Below are positions 10,954-24,248 of a stretch of DNA of 64,000 nt, piece after piece. Origin of the DNA: Leidyana gryllorum EB-2025a (Eukaryota > Apicomplexa); NCBI GenBank assembly GCA_048772705.1, contig JBLWGC010000104.1, positions 620,001 to 684,000 on the forward strand, read 5' to 3'. A model generated the notes under the pieces. That model was not told where the DNA came from. It saw only the letters and a list, made by a program, of their open reading frames with translations, and ran no database searches. Each line of letters opens with the position of its first letter. Within the stretch, counting starts at the first letter, position 1. Both the position numbers and the translations under genes were made by a program.

Positions 10954-13900
10954 TCAATCCTCAATCTGGTCGAGATTGGTTCGATTTGGACTGGGCGGAT
11001 TCACGCGGACGGTGAGTTTCACCTGCAGAGAAAGACGAATGCATTATGTGGACTTGCGCATTATGACTTACTTCTTGATCAAATCCAACATATACATCGC
11101 TCATTACATACACTCGGAGATCAAGGTCCCGAGTTTCTCGAACGTCGACGAGGGGGGCTTGGAAAAGGAATGTGCATCTTCCACGCGACATGTAACCCAC
11201 ACTGTTGCCCTTATTGTTACGAAGGCCGAGGCGTCGGAAGCCGACTATCTCATCAGTATTGGGGTCACCGATCATGCACCACCAAGCGGCCTGTCGGGCT
11301 TTTGGATACTGAGGGGTGTAAGCTTGATCGAATCGTCGGAGACGGCGCACATTGGTTGGAAGGTTGACGCAACCATACTCCGCATTGATAGTGATATTTA
11401 CCATCAAGGGATCCTGAGCTGTGACCTCAAAGAACATTTGTGGGAATCCATTATCATAGGTGATTTTGGGTTTGATTTCTTGAGCGTCTGGGTCGTTGGG
11501 GACGAGGGCTTTGTGGAGGGAGAGGTGGATGTACGGCCTGGGCAGTTGAGCGCAGGCTTGCATGAGCTCGGTCCATTCCTCGTCAGAGAATCCGATTCTC
11601 TTGAGTCGATGGTACACTTTCATGGTATCAGCGAAGAGTAATTGTGAGGGGGCATGGATGTCAAGGTCTCGGAAAACTTTGAGATGTTTGGCCGTGGTGA
11701 TATGGGGTAAGCAGTAGAGAGGCGACCTGAAGGGGTTGGTAGCCTGAGAGACATACTGGAGGACGTGGCAAGAGCTCATGGCGGCTGAGAGGCTGCCTTT
11801 CTCGGCGGCGACATCGGCGAATGCTTGGATGAGACGGATGGCGTTTTGAAGTACAGTTGCGCAATCGACAAAGTAGTCGATAACGGGGGGTTTGAGTCTG
11901 AACATTTGCATTTGGAAGAGCATAAATGCCTTGACATGTCCGGACCCAATTCTTGATTGGTCGACGGGTAGGGGGCATTCCTTGGACCAATTTTCATTAT
12001 GTATATCTTCGTTGTGGCGAACGGGTACTTCGAAGAATTCGTCAAGATCGGTGAGTGTTTCCATCATATCGACGATTCCGAGGTGTGGAGTCTGAGAGAT
12101 CTTCTTTGCGATGTTATGAGCCGAACAATAACGCATATAATAGAGGGAGGCGATCTTGCCGATGGGGGTGGGTGTGAGTAGAATCCGTGCAGCAGGATCA
12201 TCATCTTGGAGGTCGGTGATATTTTTTGTCCCATCGAAGGGAAGCTCTTCAATGAAGACACAGCCCGCCTCGAGTAGGCTCACGAGGGTTCGTGAAACCA
12301 AATCTGCGACGAATTGAACGATTTCTTTCTTGCGTTCCTCCAGTAATTCGTGGGGACTCAAATGTTTGGTGCTTCGTCCTAACTCTACGAAACCCGATCC
12401 TCCAACACCGATGGTTGGATCATAATAAGATGGATTCGCATGAAGGCGGCTGGGTGGGAATGGAATGTTTCTAAACCTTTCTGAGTTTGATACTTACCGG
12501 AAGAAATATGTCCAGGTGAGGAAGTCGATGGCTTGGCGCTTATTTTTGATGGACTGTGACACGATTTCAGCGTTAAGGTGATCAGTGAAGTGCTGGTGGA
12601 GACTTGACTCGACAGGGAAAGGCTCATATAGGAATCGTCTGTAGAATTGTTTCTTGGGTTCGTGTATGAAGATGCAGGCGACGGCTTGATCATCGAATTG
12701 TGGGCGGCCCGCGCGTCCGATCATTTGCAGAACATCGGTGATGGGCATATCAACATAGCGGCACTTTGGCTTATCGTAGAATTCAGTACCTTTGAGAATG
12801 ACCAGACGAGCCGGGAGATTGACTCCCCATGCCAGAGTTGATGTTGCGACCAAAACTTGGATAGTGCCTTTCTCGAACAACTGCTCACACAACCGTCGAT
12901 CTCCTGGGGATAGACCGGCATGATGCATTCCAACTCCCCATCTCAACGTATCTTGAAGATGTTCATCCTCAACCGTAGCTATCACATTCGCCTCCCACTC
13001 TTCCGGAGACATATCCGTGTGGAGGAAGTCGACTGTCGCTCCTCCCGTGGGTCCACCAGTTCTGGACAGCATGACCAGTTCCTGAGCCGTTAGTCGAGTC
13101 TGTCGTCTGGAAGACACGAATACCAACACGGGTTTGTCAGGAGAGAAAGCCAATATCTGTTGAAAGGCGGGTCGATTCATTGTACCCATTCGAGGACAAT
13201 AGGCTTTCTCTGTGAAGCCAGCGACGTATACTGAGCACGGGACCGGTCTGACGGCGGGACGGAAGTTGAAAAGACCACTGCGTCCGATACCCAACCAGTC
13301 AGCGATGTCTGTGGCATTGGCCAAGGCGGTACTGAGCCCGACAAAGCGAATGGGCATATCGCAGACGGCACTGACGTATCGCATTCGACTGACGATGACT
13401 TCGAGAATCGGGCCGCGATCCTGACCTAAGAGATGGATCTCATCAATCACCACCAGACCGACTTGACGAACATAACTTCTGTGTTGCCAATGACGGGAGA
13501 TACCGTCCCACTTTTCAGGCGTACTGATGATGAGATCCGAGTTCTTTAAAGCCTCGACATCCGGTGTAAAGTCACCAGATAACTCGACAACGGACTTGTT
13601 GAGTCGCTTCAGCCTCACAGTCCAGTCCTCCAGACGCTCCTTTGCCAAAGCTTTCAACGGCGCAATGTAAACAACCTTTCGCTTAGGGTAAACTTGGAAC
13701 AGTCTGAATATGGCGAACTCAGCGCAAACGGTTTTTCCGGAACCCGTTGGCGCTCCAATGAGAACATTGGTATCGGTGTGATAGAGGGTGTGGAAGACTT
13801 GAGACTGGATGGGATTGAAGAAATTCCAGCGGAACAGCGCCTGCATTGATGGGTTCTGTAAAGCCGTAACGGGCACCGGATTCAAAGGTAACAGATTCGT

Positions 13901-16900
13901 GTGGGCCGATTCCTTTGTTGGCAACAACAAGTGATCCAGAGCAAACGGAAAGACCGCCTTGACCCCAACCCATCTGCACAGACAGAGTCGTTGTGATGAG
14001 AAAAGCTCAGATTCTCTCTGCTTACCGTTCCGATACGATTGACAATACGTATTGGGGCGGTCGAGGCTCGCGGATCGGAACAGCGAAACTCAGCACCACC
14101 TCATACTCTCTTTCCTGTCCTTCTCGCTCCAGACGCGTGTAGCCATGAGTATCAGCTCCGGGCAAGAAACACTTTGGAACTTCCTTCACTGAGGCCTTTT
14201 TGAGCATAAAGTCCTCAACGTGCAACAGCGTCCCCCGGTGGGGGTCTTCGAGCCACACTTTGAAAGGTTCCCCTTTCCCATGCCAACGGTCGGACCATTC
14301 AAAGATGGGGAGAATGAAACATGTGACTTTGAGGATACTCTGAGTCACAGGTTGAATTGTGGCTCTCAGCTGCAAATGCGGAATACGTCGCAGATAAGTG
14401 TAAACTTTCGGAGCCACAGCCGGCAATCGAATGATCGAAGCAATATCACTCGTCGTCATATAGAGCAGATCGTCAAAGGAGTACCCCTCCAACTTGTCCA
14501 CCACAGTCGTCTTGAGGACTGCCGAATTCTCCGATCCACCGCCAGCACCCGGAGCTCCTTTAGTACTCCAAAGCTGGTTGGCCGGCACACAGAAGTGGCG
14601 CAATAAGCTCTGATTGGGCCATATCCGCCGCTCAACCACTTTCGCCCACTCCAGCAAACTCGAAGCCAATGCCGACACATTGATCTGCCGAACGACTGCA
14701 ATCTCTGCGAACGCTCGAAGCAGTCGACCGAATGACTGAGTTATGAAAAACGTATCGGAGATCAACGAGAACGAGTTGAGCGGTAGTCTGCAAAAAAAGA
14801 GTGTGAGGGTGGACTTGAGGACTCACTTGCTGATGTAAGCTTGAACGAGGACGGCGACTTTTCCTTTGACGTCGTCCAACATTGAGGCTGGGAGTCGAAG
14901 TTTGGACCGCGAATTGAGAGCGGATAACTCGGAGTGTTCCTCGTCTCGCACTTTGAGTTGAGCGAATTCTGTGGCATCAGAGACCAAAAGCAGTACGTCA
15001 ATGTCTCGGAAACCTTCTCCGCCCTTCTGATCCAACGCCTTATTGAAAACGTGTGCGGTCTCGTGATTCACGTAATATCTGGCGGCTATGCGTCCCAGAC
15101 CTGTATCAGCAATACACTTGGATTGGGGGGGACATTTCTGGTTACCGGTAGCCGAGAAGGTGAGATTGTTGCCAATACGGATGAGATGCTCATTGTACAA
15201 TTTCTTCGCAGCTTCCAACACCACCTTTCGTCGTGACTCAAAGAGTGCGGGATCTGCCATGAGCTCTTCGGGCTCCACGTGATATAACCGGGGGTTCCTT
15301 CGCATTCTCACGAATGCAAAGGTGTGACGGAACCACTGAGTAGCACTCTCGACATCACTGACCGAACCGATGGCAACTTCGGCGTTCAGGTGATCAGGCA
15401 GAGCCGACAAAAACTTGGACTCGAGTGGAAGCTGCAAAGGGTTGGTGGGCTGTAGGAGGAGCTCATACACACCTTATTGAGGAGTCGGTTGGTATAGTGC
15501 GTCATCTTATCGTGAGAAGTGATGAGGACCGCTCTGCCCTGATCGTCGTACTGTGGACGACCAGCGCGACCAAAGATTTGGAGAACGTCGATGATCTCCA
15601 GATCTGTGAATCCGCCCTTGTCCGGATTGAAGACATTTGTGCCTTTGATGACAACCATCCGCGCTGGAAGGTTGACACCCCAGGCGAGGGTCGCTGTACA
15701 CACGAGCAGCCGGCATCCACCCTACAATTGCGCAATGAAAATAAATTGATACAAGTTGGCGGCGAATGGCTTACATCGCGAAACAGATTCTCGACGAGCC
15801 GCCGATCTGTTCGTCCGATTCCGGCGTGATGCACTCCAACTCCATTCTCCAAGAGAGTTCTGAGTTGTTGATGGCCGCACTTCCCAATCATTTTCATGCA
15901 GTGCTTAGCACCCGTCTGTCACAGTCAGCAGTTTTAGAAAGGGAATTGATCCGAAATATACCTTCATTGGAAGAAGAAAGAGAGTGTGGAGATCATCACC
16001 TTTGGATCGCGCGATCTCCAAGATGGCTTCTGCCGTGACAAAGGTGTCTCCTCGACTGTGTACGAAAATCATACACTGATTGCCTTCTTTCAGAGTCTCT
16101 TTGATCCGATCGTAGCAGATGTGATTCATCATCGAGTTGCGCTTCCGAGGGTCGTCCCCTTTGACTCCAATGATAGTTTGTTGGAGCGGAATGGGACGGA
16201 ACGAATCATCAAAGATGTATGTGTTGCGTGGCAACACCTCCAGAAAGTCGGCGACGTCTCGCCTGAAAGACGGCAGAGTCAATTACATTTCGACTAATCT
16301 TCTTCAACTCACCAGTTGGGGAGTGTCGCACTGAGAGCGACTATCCGATGTCTCGTTTGACTGGCCAACATGTGACTGAAACTTCGGGCCACAACGGCTT
16401 CGAGTACGGGGCCCCTATCTTCGCCAACAAGATGGACCTCATCGAAAATCAGCAGCTTTATCGAATTCAAAGCGTTACTGTTCTCAGCACCCGGGGGCGA
16501 GTTACGAGTCAATACGTCCCACTTCTCTGGAACCGTTACTATGAGATGTATAGTTTCGAGTTCAGCTCTCGTCAAAGGCATATCGCCCGTAAACTCGGCA
16601 ACTTTCATCCCGAGGGGTTCCAGACGGGCGGAGAATTTGTCGGCAATCTCCGCAACCAATGATTTCAGAGGAGCCACGTACACAATCTTGAAACTCTTTG
16701 AAGACGGGATTGTCCCTCGAGTTTCCAGAGACGTACTGATCGCCCTCAGCACAGTCAATAAGGCCACATTGGTTTTGCCCGCCCCCGTCGGAGCCGACAT
16801 TAAGAGGTTATCGTCACACTTGAAGGCGCATTCGAACACTCTCGACTGAATAAAGTTGAGAGTTGGGATCCCATTGAACACTTCTTGACCCCATTCCGGC

Positions 16901-18243
16901 AAAACTTCAGAAACTTTGAAGAGGGCGTCTGCGTCGGGCTGAAGGGGAGGCGGAGAGAGAGAGAGTGATTGACGGGACAATGGCTTCTCTTACCACAAAC
17001 GGTTTCCTCGCAGGGATCATCACTTCAGTGTACTCCTTGCGTTGTGTGGTGACGGCATCGGCGGGGAGTGCCGTGGCCACTTCGACGGTTAATTTATTGT
17101 TAGCGTCAGTGGTGACGACGTGGAGTGAATTGAGTTTGGCTTCGCCTCTTTCGGCAATCCCCAGAGATATGAGAACATCTTCGAGTTCATCAATCTGATC
17201 CAAATCCTTCCCAGACCGATTGGCGATATCTTGACGCACTCTCTGTTTCTTCTTCTCAAATCGGCGTTGCAGATCAGTCTGAACTGTGCCCGGCACAAAT
17301 ACCGTTTGAGAGGGCGAGTTGTGGAGCTTCTGGAGGTTCGGGGCCGACTTTCGAGATGAGAAGGCCTCTTTGTGAACTGCTAACTGGCGTAGCAGCTTGT
17401 CAGCCCAGGCCTGCATATCGGCAATGATCTCCGTAGCTTCGAGCCCCAAGTCATCCAAGAGCCGATTGATGATAGTCGAGCGTCCCTCATAGTCTGTGGT
17501 CTCCAAATTCTGGAGGGACTGCAGATCTTTCAGCAGCCGCTTCAAGACGTCTGTAAGAGAAAGGATACGTCCCGCGTTGGGGTAGAGTAACTCACCGAGG
17601 TGTGTGATGCATCCAGGGACTGCTAACACTTGAGCTCGGGCCGACAGCCACCATAGAGACCCCTCTGTCTGGTCTGCGAGGAGATGTTCCTTTGATTGCA
17701 GAACAGGATGAGTGGTTGTGGCGGTCGTGGGTGGTTGCGTTTCTGGGCTGAGGGCCAAGAGGTCTTTGACTGCGTTGACAGATGTGAGAAAGAAGCGAAA
17801 TTGGAGGAGCAGCAGTACTTTGTGAGTGAAAGGCCGCTTGTTGTTCCGTCGGCTGGGAGCTACTAGGGGCTTGTTGGTGCGGCGACTGACTGCCTTGAAC
17901 TATGTCGTGCACTAACTGAGTGAAATCAGGCGAAGGCGGAGGGGGCTTTGGGAAGTCAGCCACCAACTGGCTGAACAGAGTCGAAGCATTCGACGGTCTT
18001 ATTGCTTGGAGTGCCTGGCGAACTGTGCGTGTGAATATGTATACGTGGTGGTGACCTCAGGTAGTACTGACCTGACGGGGGTGGAGGAAGTGATTGTGAC
18101 TTGTACAAAATGGTTGGTGTCGAGGAGAGACATGTTGTTTCGAATGATGATTTCCAGTGGGTGGGGTCAGAGGTCGTTGCCAACAAGAGCAATGAGGCTC
18201 TCTGACTGGGCGAGAGTTGGGCGAGTAGGGGACTTGGCCACAT
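10954..18243 (-). CDS. ASCC3: ASCC3-type Ski2-like RNA/DNA helicase
   Basis: This is the large helicase of the ASC-1 complex (alkylation repair and dissociation of collided ribosomes in other eukaryotes). Two complete helicase cassettes are visible, each followed by a Sec63-like unit. Cassette 1 has [19 protein letters not shown] near 16780 and [18 protein letters not shown]. Cassette 2 has [19 protein letters not shown] near 13750, [34 protein letters not shown], and [16 protein letters not shown] with [13 protein letters not shown]. These last blocks match ASCC3 better than the paralogue Brr2, whose second cassette is degenerate. Many short introns interrupt it. The final one is 11023-11071 (49 nt); after it the protein ends [14 protein letters not shown]. 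The ATG at 18243 is 25 bp from the start of the divergent neighbour, and the N-terminal 200 residues are poorly conserved. Confidence 0.93.
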
Positions 18244-18268
18244 AAAGTGTTCTTTTTTTTGGTGAGTG

Positions 18269-20697
18269 ATGCACTCTGGGATGGAGCAACGTAAGCCGAG
18301 GCAGCGCCCTAGGCGTCGACCCGCGGAACAGCGAATCGCTAAGCAGCAAGAGACCCTCAAGTCTGATCCCCGTGTTCTGCAGGTATGTAAACACACACAT
18401 TGGTATCGACCTTTTTGGATGCTCGGTTGCAGTCGATCCAGAAGCAGCGAGATCTCCAAGCGGCCTTGGGAGGTGTTGTTTCATCCTCCAGTAGTGTGAC
18501 AGTGACCGCTCAGGTCAGAGCCGAGGCTGATCGTTTGCGCGATGTTTTGGGACAATTCGGATATACATATGACGACATTATATTGCTGGTGGTCAAGCAC
18601 GGCCCTGCTTCCGAGGCCCTGGCATCGACTGTGACTCAACTCATCGAAGATCATCTGGAACACCCCGATAAAACTGTGGAGTCTGAGTGGCAACCCGCCA
18701 AACGACCACCTCCACAAACACGTCGGACACAACGTCCTCCACGTAATGTCCGACAGCACGAATACGGCGGCAGAGACCACTACCAGAACCGCAACCAGCC
18801 TTCTGGTACGGATCACCATCGCCTACACCCCCAAAACCCGTCGCAACCGGCCGTGACGAATGTCGCTGCGACGAGAAAGACTGACACCCTGGCGGCTACA
18901 CCGCCCATGAGCAAAGAGGGCGAAGAGCTTACAGTGCCCCCCGTGACCGAGGAGACGGCTCTGCCACCTCCGACCTCCGTTATGGACACAGCTGAGCCAA
19001 GTGTGGAAGCTGTCGGCGAGAAAGCGCCAGAGGCGGCGACCAGCGAACAGGGCGCTACACCTTCTACTGAGACTCCGCCGGAGAAACCGCCGACAAACGG
19101 AAGCGGGAGTGCGTGGCGAGGGTGGCAGAATAACAATAATGGGGAGGCAGCGACTCGGAAGACTTGGGCCGAGATGGTCAAGAACAGAGCAGCTCCCGCG
19201 CCTGTTGCTGCTGCACCCCCACCCCCGCCCCCGCCGCCTCCTCAAGTCGAACCTGAAGCACCACCGGCGCCCCCACCACCTGTGGTGGAAACTGTGACGG
19301 CAGCCGTCGTGTCACCTCCCGAAGAGACAACTACTGCGACTCAAATCACGAGCGCTGAGACAGCGCTGCATACATCAGCACCTGAAGAGAAGAGAAATGT
19401 CATTTTGAGAAACCGCCGTGGCTCCCAGCAGCAGCAACAACGGCAAACGCGGCGCCCCGCCCTCAAGAGTAATACAACACCTGCAGCTGAGCCCGAGACG
19501 GCTCCTCCAATGGTCAAGCCAGCTACAACCCCTCCAATTCGAAGAGCACCGGCTCCTCCTCCTCCTCCTCCTGCGGCTGCGGTCCCGCCGCCTTCCTCGG
19601 CTGTACCGGAGGAGAATCAACCCCCGGCTGGCGCCGTAGTTATCCCTCCGTCAGCTACAGCTTTCCATGTGCGATCGCTGGGCGGTGCAGGAGGCGGCAG
19701 CGGCCCGAACAGCAATGCCAATCAAACGGCCAATAAACCCTCTGTTACACTGCCGGCCCATCTGGGTGGAGGAGGGCCACCCAGCTCTACCACTTTCGGT
19801 ACCTTGCGGTTCGACAATCAGCGAAACCTAAAGGCCTCACGGGAAGCTTCGCCAAAGCCCGCTCCATATATCTCGCAAACCTTCGGACCCCCTCAGCTAC
19901 AGGCTCCTCAGACTGGCTCCTATGGCGCTTACTATAACACGTATCACAATCCATACGGTGCCGCGACCGCAGCAGTCGCTGCTCAGCGCCACCAAGACAC
20001 GCGCCAACAACCGCCCCCCCAACCACAGCCTCAATTGGAATACTGGCGACAGGTGGAGGCCTACAGCAGCTACGTGGCTGATGAAACTGCTGCTGGCCGA
20101 ACGGGAGTCGATCGTAACGCTTCCAAAATGCCGCCACCCGGGCTGGCGGCACAACAGGTCCGCAATCCAATGGGACCATTGGGTCCTTTCGGGCCTCGAA
20201 CCATGCCTGGGCCCCAATCCGCGGCCCAAACAGCAGCCGTCACCGCTGCTGCTGATTACTCCCAACACTATCGCATGGTGATGCCACCCCCCGCTGCTTA
20301 TCAACAGACCAGTTATATGACTGACTCTGCGGCTGTTGATGAGCGGACTCGGCAGTATCTTTTGGATCTACACAAACCCACTTGGAAACGTGATCAAGAT
20401 TGGCTCCCACCGCTCACACGCGAAGATCACCGATACCGTCCCACCTCTGAGTTGGATCATCAGGACACCACAGGGATCCATTCTTCGATGGCTAATCCCT
20501 CAGCTGCGGCAGCCGCTGTACCCCCCAGGTGAGCCACAAATGGTCATCATTGAACGTCTAAACTCTCTGTTCGCCGCAGCCACTTCCCTCCAGCGGCCGC
20601 GGCCTACCCTCAGTACGCTCCCGCTGGCTCGCCCCCAGGTCTGCCTTATGGCTACCCCGATCCCACGGCCGTGCAAATGGGCTTACGTCAGTTCTAG
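18269..20697 (+). CDS. Pro/Ala-rich disordered protein with UBA/CUE-like segment
   Basis: The first exon begins MHSGMEQRKPRQRPRRRP and ends at VLQ; an intron of roughly 50 nt (GTATGT to TTGCAG) joins it to SIQKQRDLQAALGG. A helical segment, ADRLRDVLGQFGYTYDDIIL, followed by about 30 more helical residues, looks like a UBA or CUE three-helix unit, as in UBAP2/Lingerer-type or plant GIP1-type proteins. The remaining roughly 600 residues are low-complexity: poly-Pro runs, Gln runs, and Tyr/Gly/Pro-rich tracts (PQYAPAGSPPGLPYGYPD) near the C-terminus. A last short intron near 20530-20578 leads to the end MGLRQF. The make-up suggests an RNA-granule or translation-related scaffold, but that is inference. 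Alternative starts are ATG at 18269 and 18281. Confidence 0.7.
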
Positions 20698-20745
20698 TAA
20701 CACTTTTGTCGCTCATATATTACTATAACCAGAAGGTAGCTGAGC

Positions 20746-23700
20746 TCATGAGGAAGACCGCAGATGGTCAAAGTTGAACCTACGCAGCTTGAACCGAGCG
20801 CCCACTACACCACGCATCAGAGCTGCCATCCGCTCACGTAACTCCTTTCCAGTCACTGACCGATGGGAGGCCACGAGAGGCAATAATTCATGCTTTCGCT
20901 TCGGATTGGTCACCACCAACGCCGTCGACCATGTCGCTGTCAGAGCATTCTTTGGCTGCAATCAAACAGAAACATTCGTGCACACCCGCACAGTGACGTG
21001 ACAAACGCCACTCTCAACTTACCAACAGAGGCCCATTCATCACCAGGAAGGGAGCGCTGGCTTGTCGGTGTGTGTTTGGTGGTGTCGTCGAACCCAACTC
21101 CGCGCTCCCAATTCCTCCAGCCGAGGGTGAGGGCGGCGACGCCACCGGAGACGCTCCCGCTGGCGCCTTTAGACGCCTCTCTGCTGTCGGGGAGGGGCTC
21201 TGTTTGAGCATTCGTGTCAGAGAAAAGGGGGATTTCGCTTGAGGCGTCGCAGGGCTCGCCACCTTGGAGGCAAATAAGTGCTGCGCCTTTTCGCCCCCGA
21301 GTTCTAACAACTCGCCTTCATGGCTGACGCATAGGAAATCAATTTCTAACTCGTAGTGGAGTGTCACTGCACAAAGAATCGCAAGTGGGAGAGAGACAAC
21401 AAAGTCGAACACGTGTGTGTCGTCGCTCACCCATTTCGGTGGTAAAGAAAGCTGGCAAGTCCGAGGGAATGTCAATGCCAATGGTGGCGGTCTGATGTTG
21501 GAGTACCGAATGGACCGTTCTTTGCAGCACTTCTCGCCCTTGCGAAACAAAAGTGCGCGGCTGATGGGGTTTCCCCTGTGGTCTCTGTCGGTCTTGAGAA
21601 TTAGCGTGGACGGGAGTGTGGGTGGCTGAGATCTCCGATGATAAGCCGATCATGCTGCTGAAAGAAGCACTTTCCCGGAGGGCGATGGATTTCCGCCCCT
21701 CGCGATCGCGGAAAGCCACCCACTGACGCGCTTCGGCCACACTGAGTGGTGGGGCGGTCAATGTTTCCACGGCCACCAACCGGGTCTGTATCTCGACCAG
21801 CGTAGCTCGGCTTTCGGAGAAGTCAAAGTTCAATTTTAGATATTCGCCACTGTTCACAATCAACTTTGTGGCGTGCGACCAACTTATTTCACGTGCTGGG
21901 CGCGTGTAGTCGCGAAGTTGAGGCCAAATGCATCTCTCATCTTCAGGGCTGAGCATTGAAGCACCTTCTATTGTCATTTCGCAAATGAAATGCCTCCCGA
22001 TCGACACTCGGATGGGGGCTGAGAGCGACGTTGACGTTTCAGCAGGAAGAGCTTACGGGAAGACACTCTGCCAGGCGGATCAGACACTTCGGCGGTACAT
22101 CGAAGGGCACTGGCCATTTCTGGTGTGGCTTCGATGTCAAAGTCGTCTTGTCGCCACCACAGAGCTCGAAGATTCTGCAGTTTCTGCAGATCGATTTGAG
22201 GATCGAAGGCATGAGGGAAGCCGGCGAATTCTATGTGTCGTCTCGTGCCATCTGGATTGCAGTCGTTAGCTTCCGTCTGACTGGTTGAACGGCCGAGTCC
22301 ACTCTGTGCCCGTTGCAGCCACGTCGTCGCGGCGACGACGGGTTCCAGAGGTTGTTCGACCAGATCCTCAAAACCTCCCAGACAGGTGCAGAATATTTGG
22401 TCTGCCTCGTTTGTCAATACCTTGTTGGCCTCGAGGATGTCTTCTTCCGACAAGAATGAGGCCACTAAAGCAGAACCGCAGCCCGAGTCTCCAAAATTCT
22501 GTTTCATGGAGGCAACAGGGCTACGGAGAAGGAGTGGGTGAACAAAGAACTCTGCAGCGCCTTACTCTCCGAGATTTATGCTGTGATCGGTCATGCAAGT
22601 CATCACCCATCTGATATAGTCATATCCCGCGTCCGCGCGGGCCAAATCGTCGGCAATCTCATTAGGGGAATGATGGTTGACAGCTCTGTAGATAGAAAGA
22701 GAGTGAGCGATTGATCTATCTATTGGAGGCGCCCACCTCAGCGGCAACCGCATTGGGGGCTCCTGTGAGTCAGTGACACCACCTCCGAGTAGTCGATGCC
22801 ACAACAGGAGAGAAGGGGAGTAATAAGTTGCTGGCAGGGGAGGGTAGACGGCTGGGGAGGGAATTAAGAATGAAGAGACGGGGTCAAAGGAAGCACTCTC
22901 CGTCAAGATCTGAGATGGGGGTACGAAGTTCTTCCTGAGAGAGGGGGAAGAGTCGAAAAACAGCCGGCCGGCGCGCCTGCTTCAAAGCTCACGCTGATGC
23001 AAAGACCCGCAACGGGTAGGAAGTTGTGAAGAGAGTGACATAACGGTCAACGCCCTCGTTCATTTCCCCATCGTACCGGATCAGGGAGACAGTCAATATG
23101 TACTCATATCTGTGAGAGATTCGACTCTTTGTTACCGGCCTCTGTTTGTCTCTCACGTGATGGTTGAGGAGGTGTAAGAGGGTGGGAGAAAGGAAGCGAT
23201 CGATCCATACAACGGGACTGACAATGTGCAGATTACGAAAGAGAGAGAGGTCAAAAGATTGGCACCCACTGCTACGATACGCGTCCGTTGACGGCTGCTT
23301 AGGCACCGGACGCAGACGAAACTCAATCGGGTCAGAAAGAGCAAAATGGCGACTTCGTTTCGTGTCATCTGTAAGCCGCCAGTATGTGTGACAAACAATT
23401 TAGACTCTCTCATCAACATACTGTCCACAGTAGGATCGAAAGGGGGTACGCAGAGGTGATCGAGCTCGCCTTCAATTCTTTGACGTAGACTCCGGGCGGG
23501 CGTTTCAGCCGCCTGTGGGGTTGTGTTACTGGGCTGTGAGGGGACGCTGTGTCGAGTAGCAGGCGCCGGAGACGACAATGCCCGTTCAGGCTCGGTATTC
23601 GGTGTCGTCGGCCGACTGTCCGAATCATTGGCGGCGTTCTCGGGACGTGTCACTCCGAGGCTCCGCGGTGAGCTCACACCCGAATGCGTCCCAGAAGGGG

Positions 23701-24010
23701 GGGACAAATCCGCAACACTGAGCCGCGATCCTGAGTGAGTCTTCGGTTTGCGCGTACGAGCCGCTCGCAGTCTTTGGGGGAGTGTGTGGTCTGTCACCAA
23801 GCCCGCATACCGCAGCCTCAAGAAATAAGCGGGCTCACGGGCTCCAGCAACTTCTGTCTCATCGGACCATAAATAGTTCTCAGAGATCAGCACTCGACTG
23901 TTGAATCGTCGACCAACTGATATGGGTCGACTCAGACATTCCCAATAAAACAGACGCGAAGGATCAGCTGCTAACTCGCTGCTTTCCAGGTTTCCCCCCT
24001 TTGTCCCCAT
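20746..24010 (-). CDS. RGP1: RGP1-like Golgi trafficking protein (arrestin-like fold)
   Basis: In other eukaryotes RGP1 partners RIC1 as the exchange factor for Rab6/Ypt6 at the Golgi. Matching blocks appear in the right order. LFYWECLSRPISVGRRF corresponds to the LFCDLRLDPGES region. YEYILTVSLIRYDGE, then RYVTLFTTSYPLRVF, corresponds to the VKYVYKLTIG..LRVPLRVLV strands. KLIVNSGEYLKLNFDFSE is followed by a strand VEIQTRLVAVETL. TATIGIDIPSDLPAFFTTEM is followed by LAILCAVTLHYELEIDFLC. Low-complexity inserts, mostly Ser/Pro, lengthen it. Exons are separated by short introns. The first in-frame ATG I find is at 24010, and the roughly 100 residues that normally precede this point are not evident; a missed 5' exon or a truncated N-terminus is possible. 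It is divergent from the alanine racemase gene. Confidence 0.6.
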
Positions 24011-24248
24011 ACTCTCACACGCATCACCAAATATTTCGTCTCCCAACCCATTCTCTCATCTTCTCTTCCCTCTCGACCCTTTCTACTGTGTTGCCAACTG
24101 TCCATTGTGGTGCGATACAGACATTTTATCTGACTGCTTCATATTTTAGAGGGGGAGTGTACCAGAGAAGCCAAACGAAGTGAGCGTGCGTCTCTGACTG
24201 CCTCCACATTTCCCACCCTTGCCAACTGCTACCTATATTACCCGGACT

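Noticed and set aside
10799-11641. 280-residue + strand frame
   Set aside because: It is antisense to the well-conserved last exons of ASCC3 and crosses an ASCC3 intron without any splice logic of its own.
10954-18243. Brr2 (SNRNP200) as the identity of the double helicase
   Set aside because: The second cassette keeps intact motifs (GSGKT, DEIH) and the ASCC3-specific blocks such as GLSTALANA and [10 protein letters not shown].
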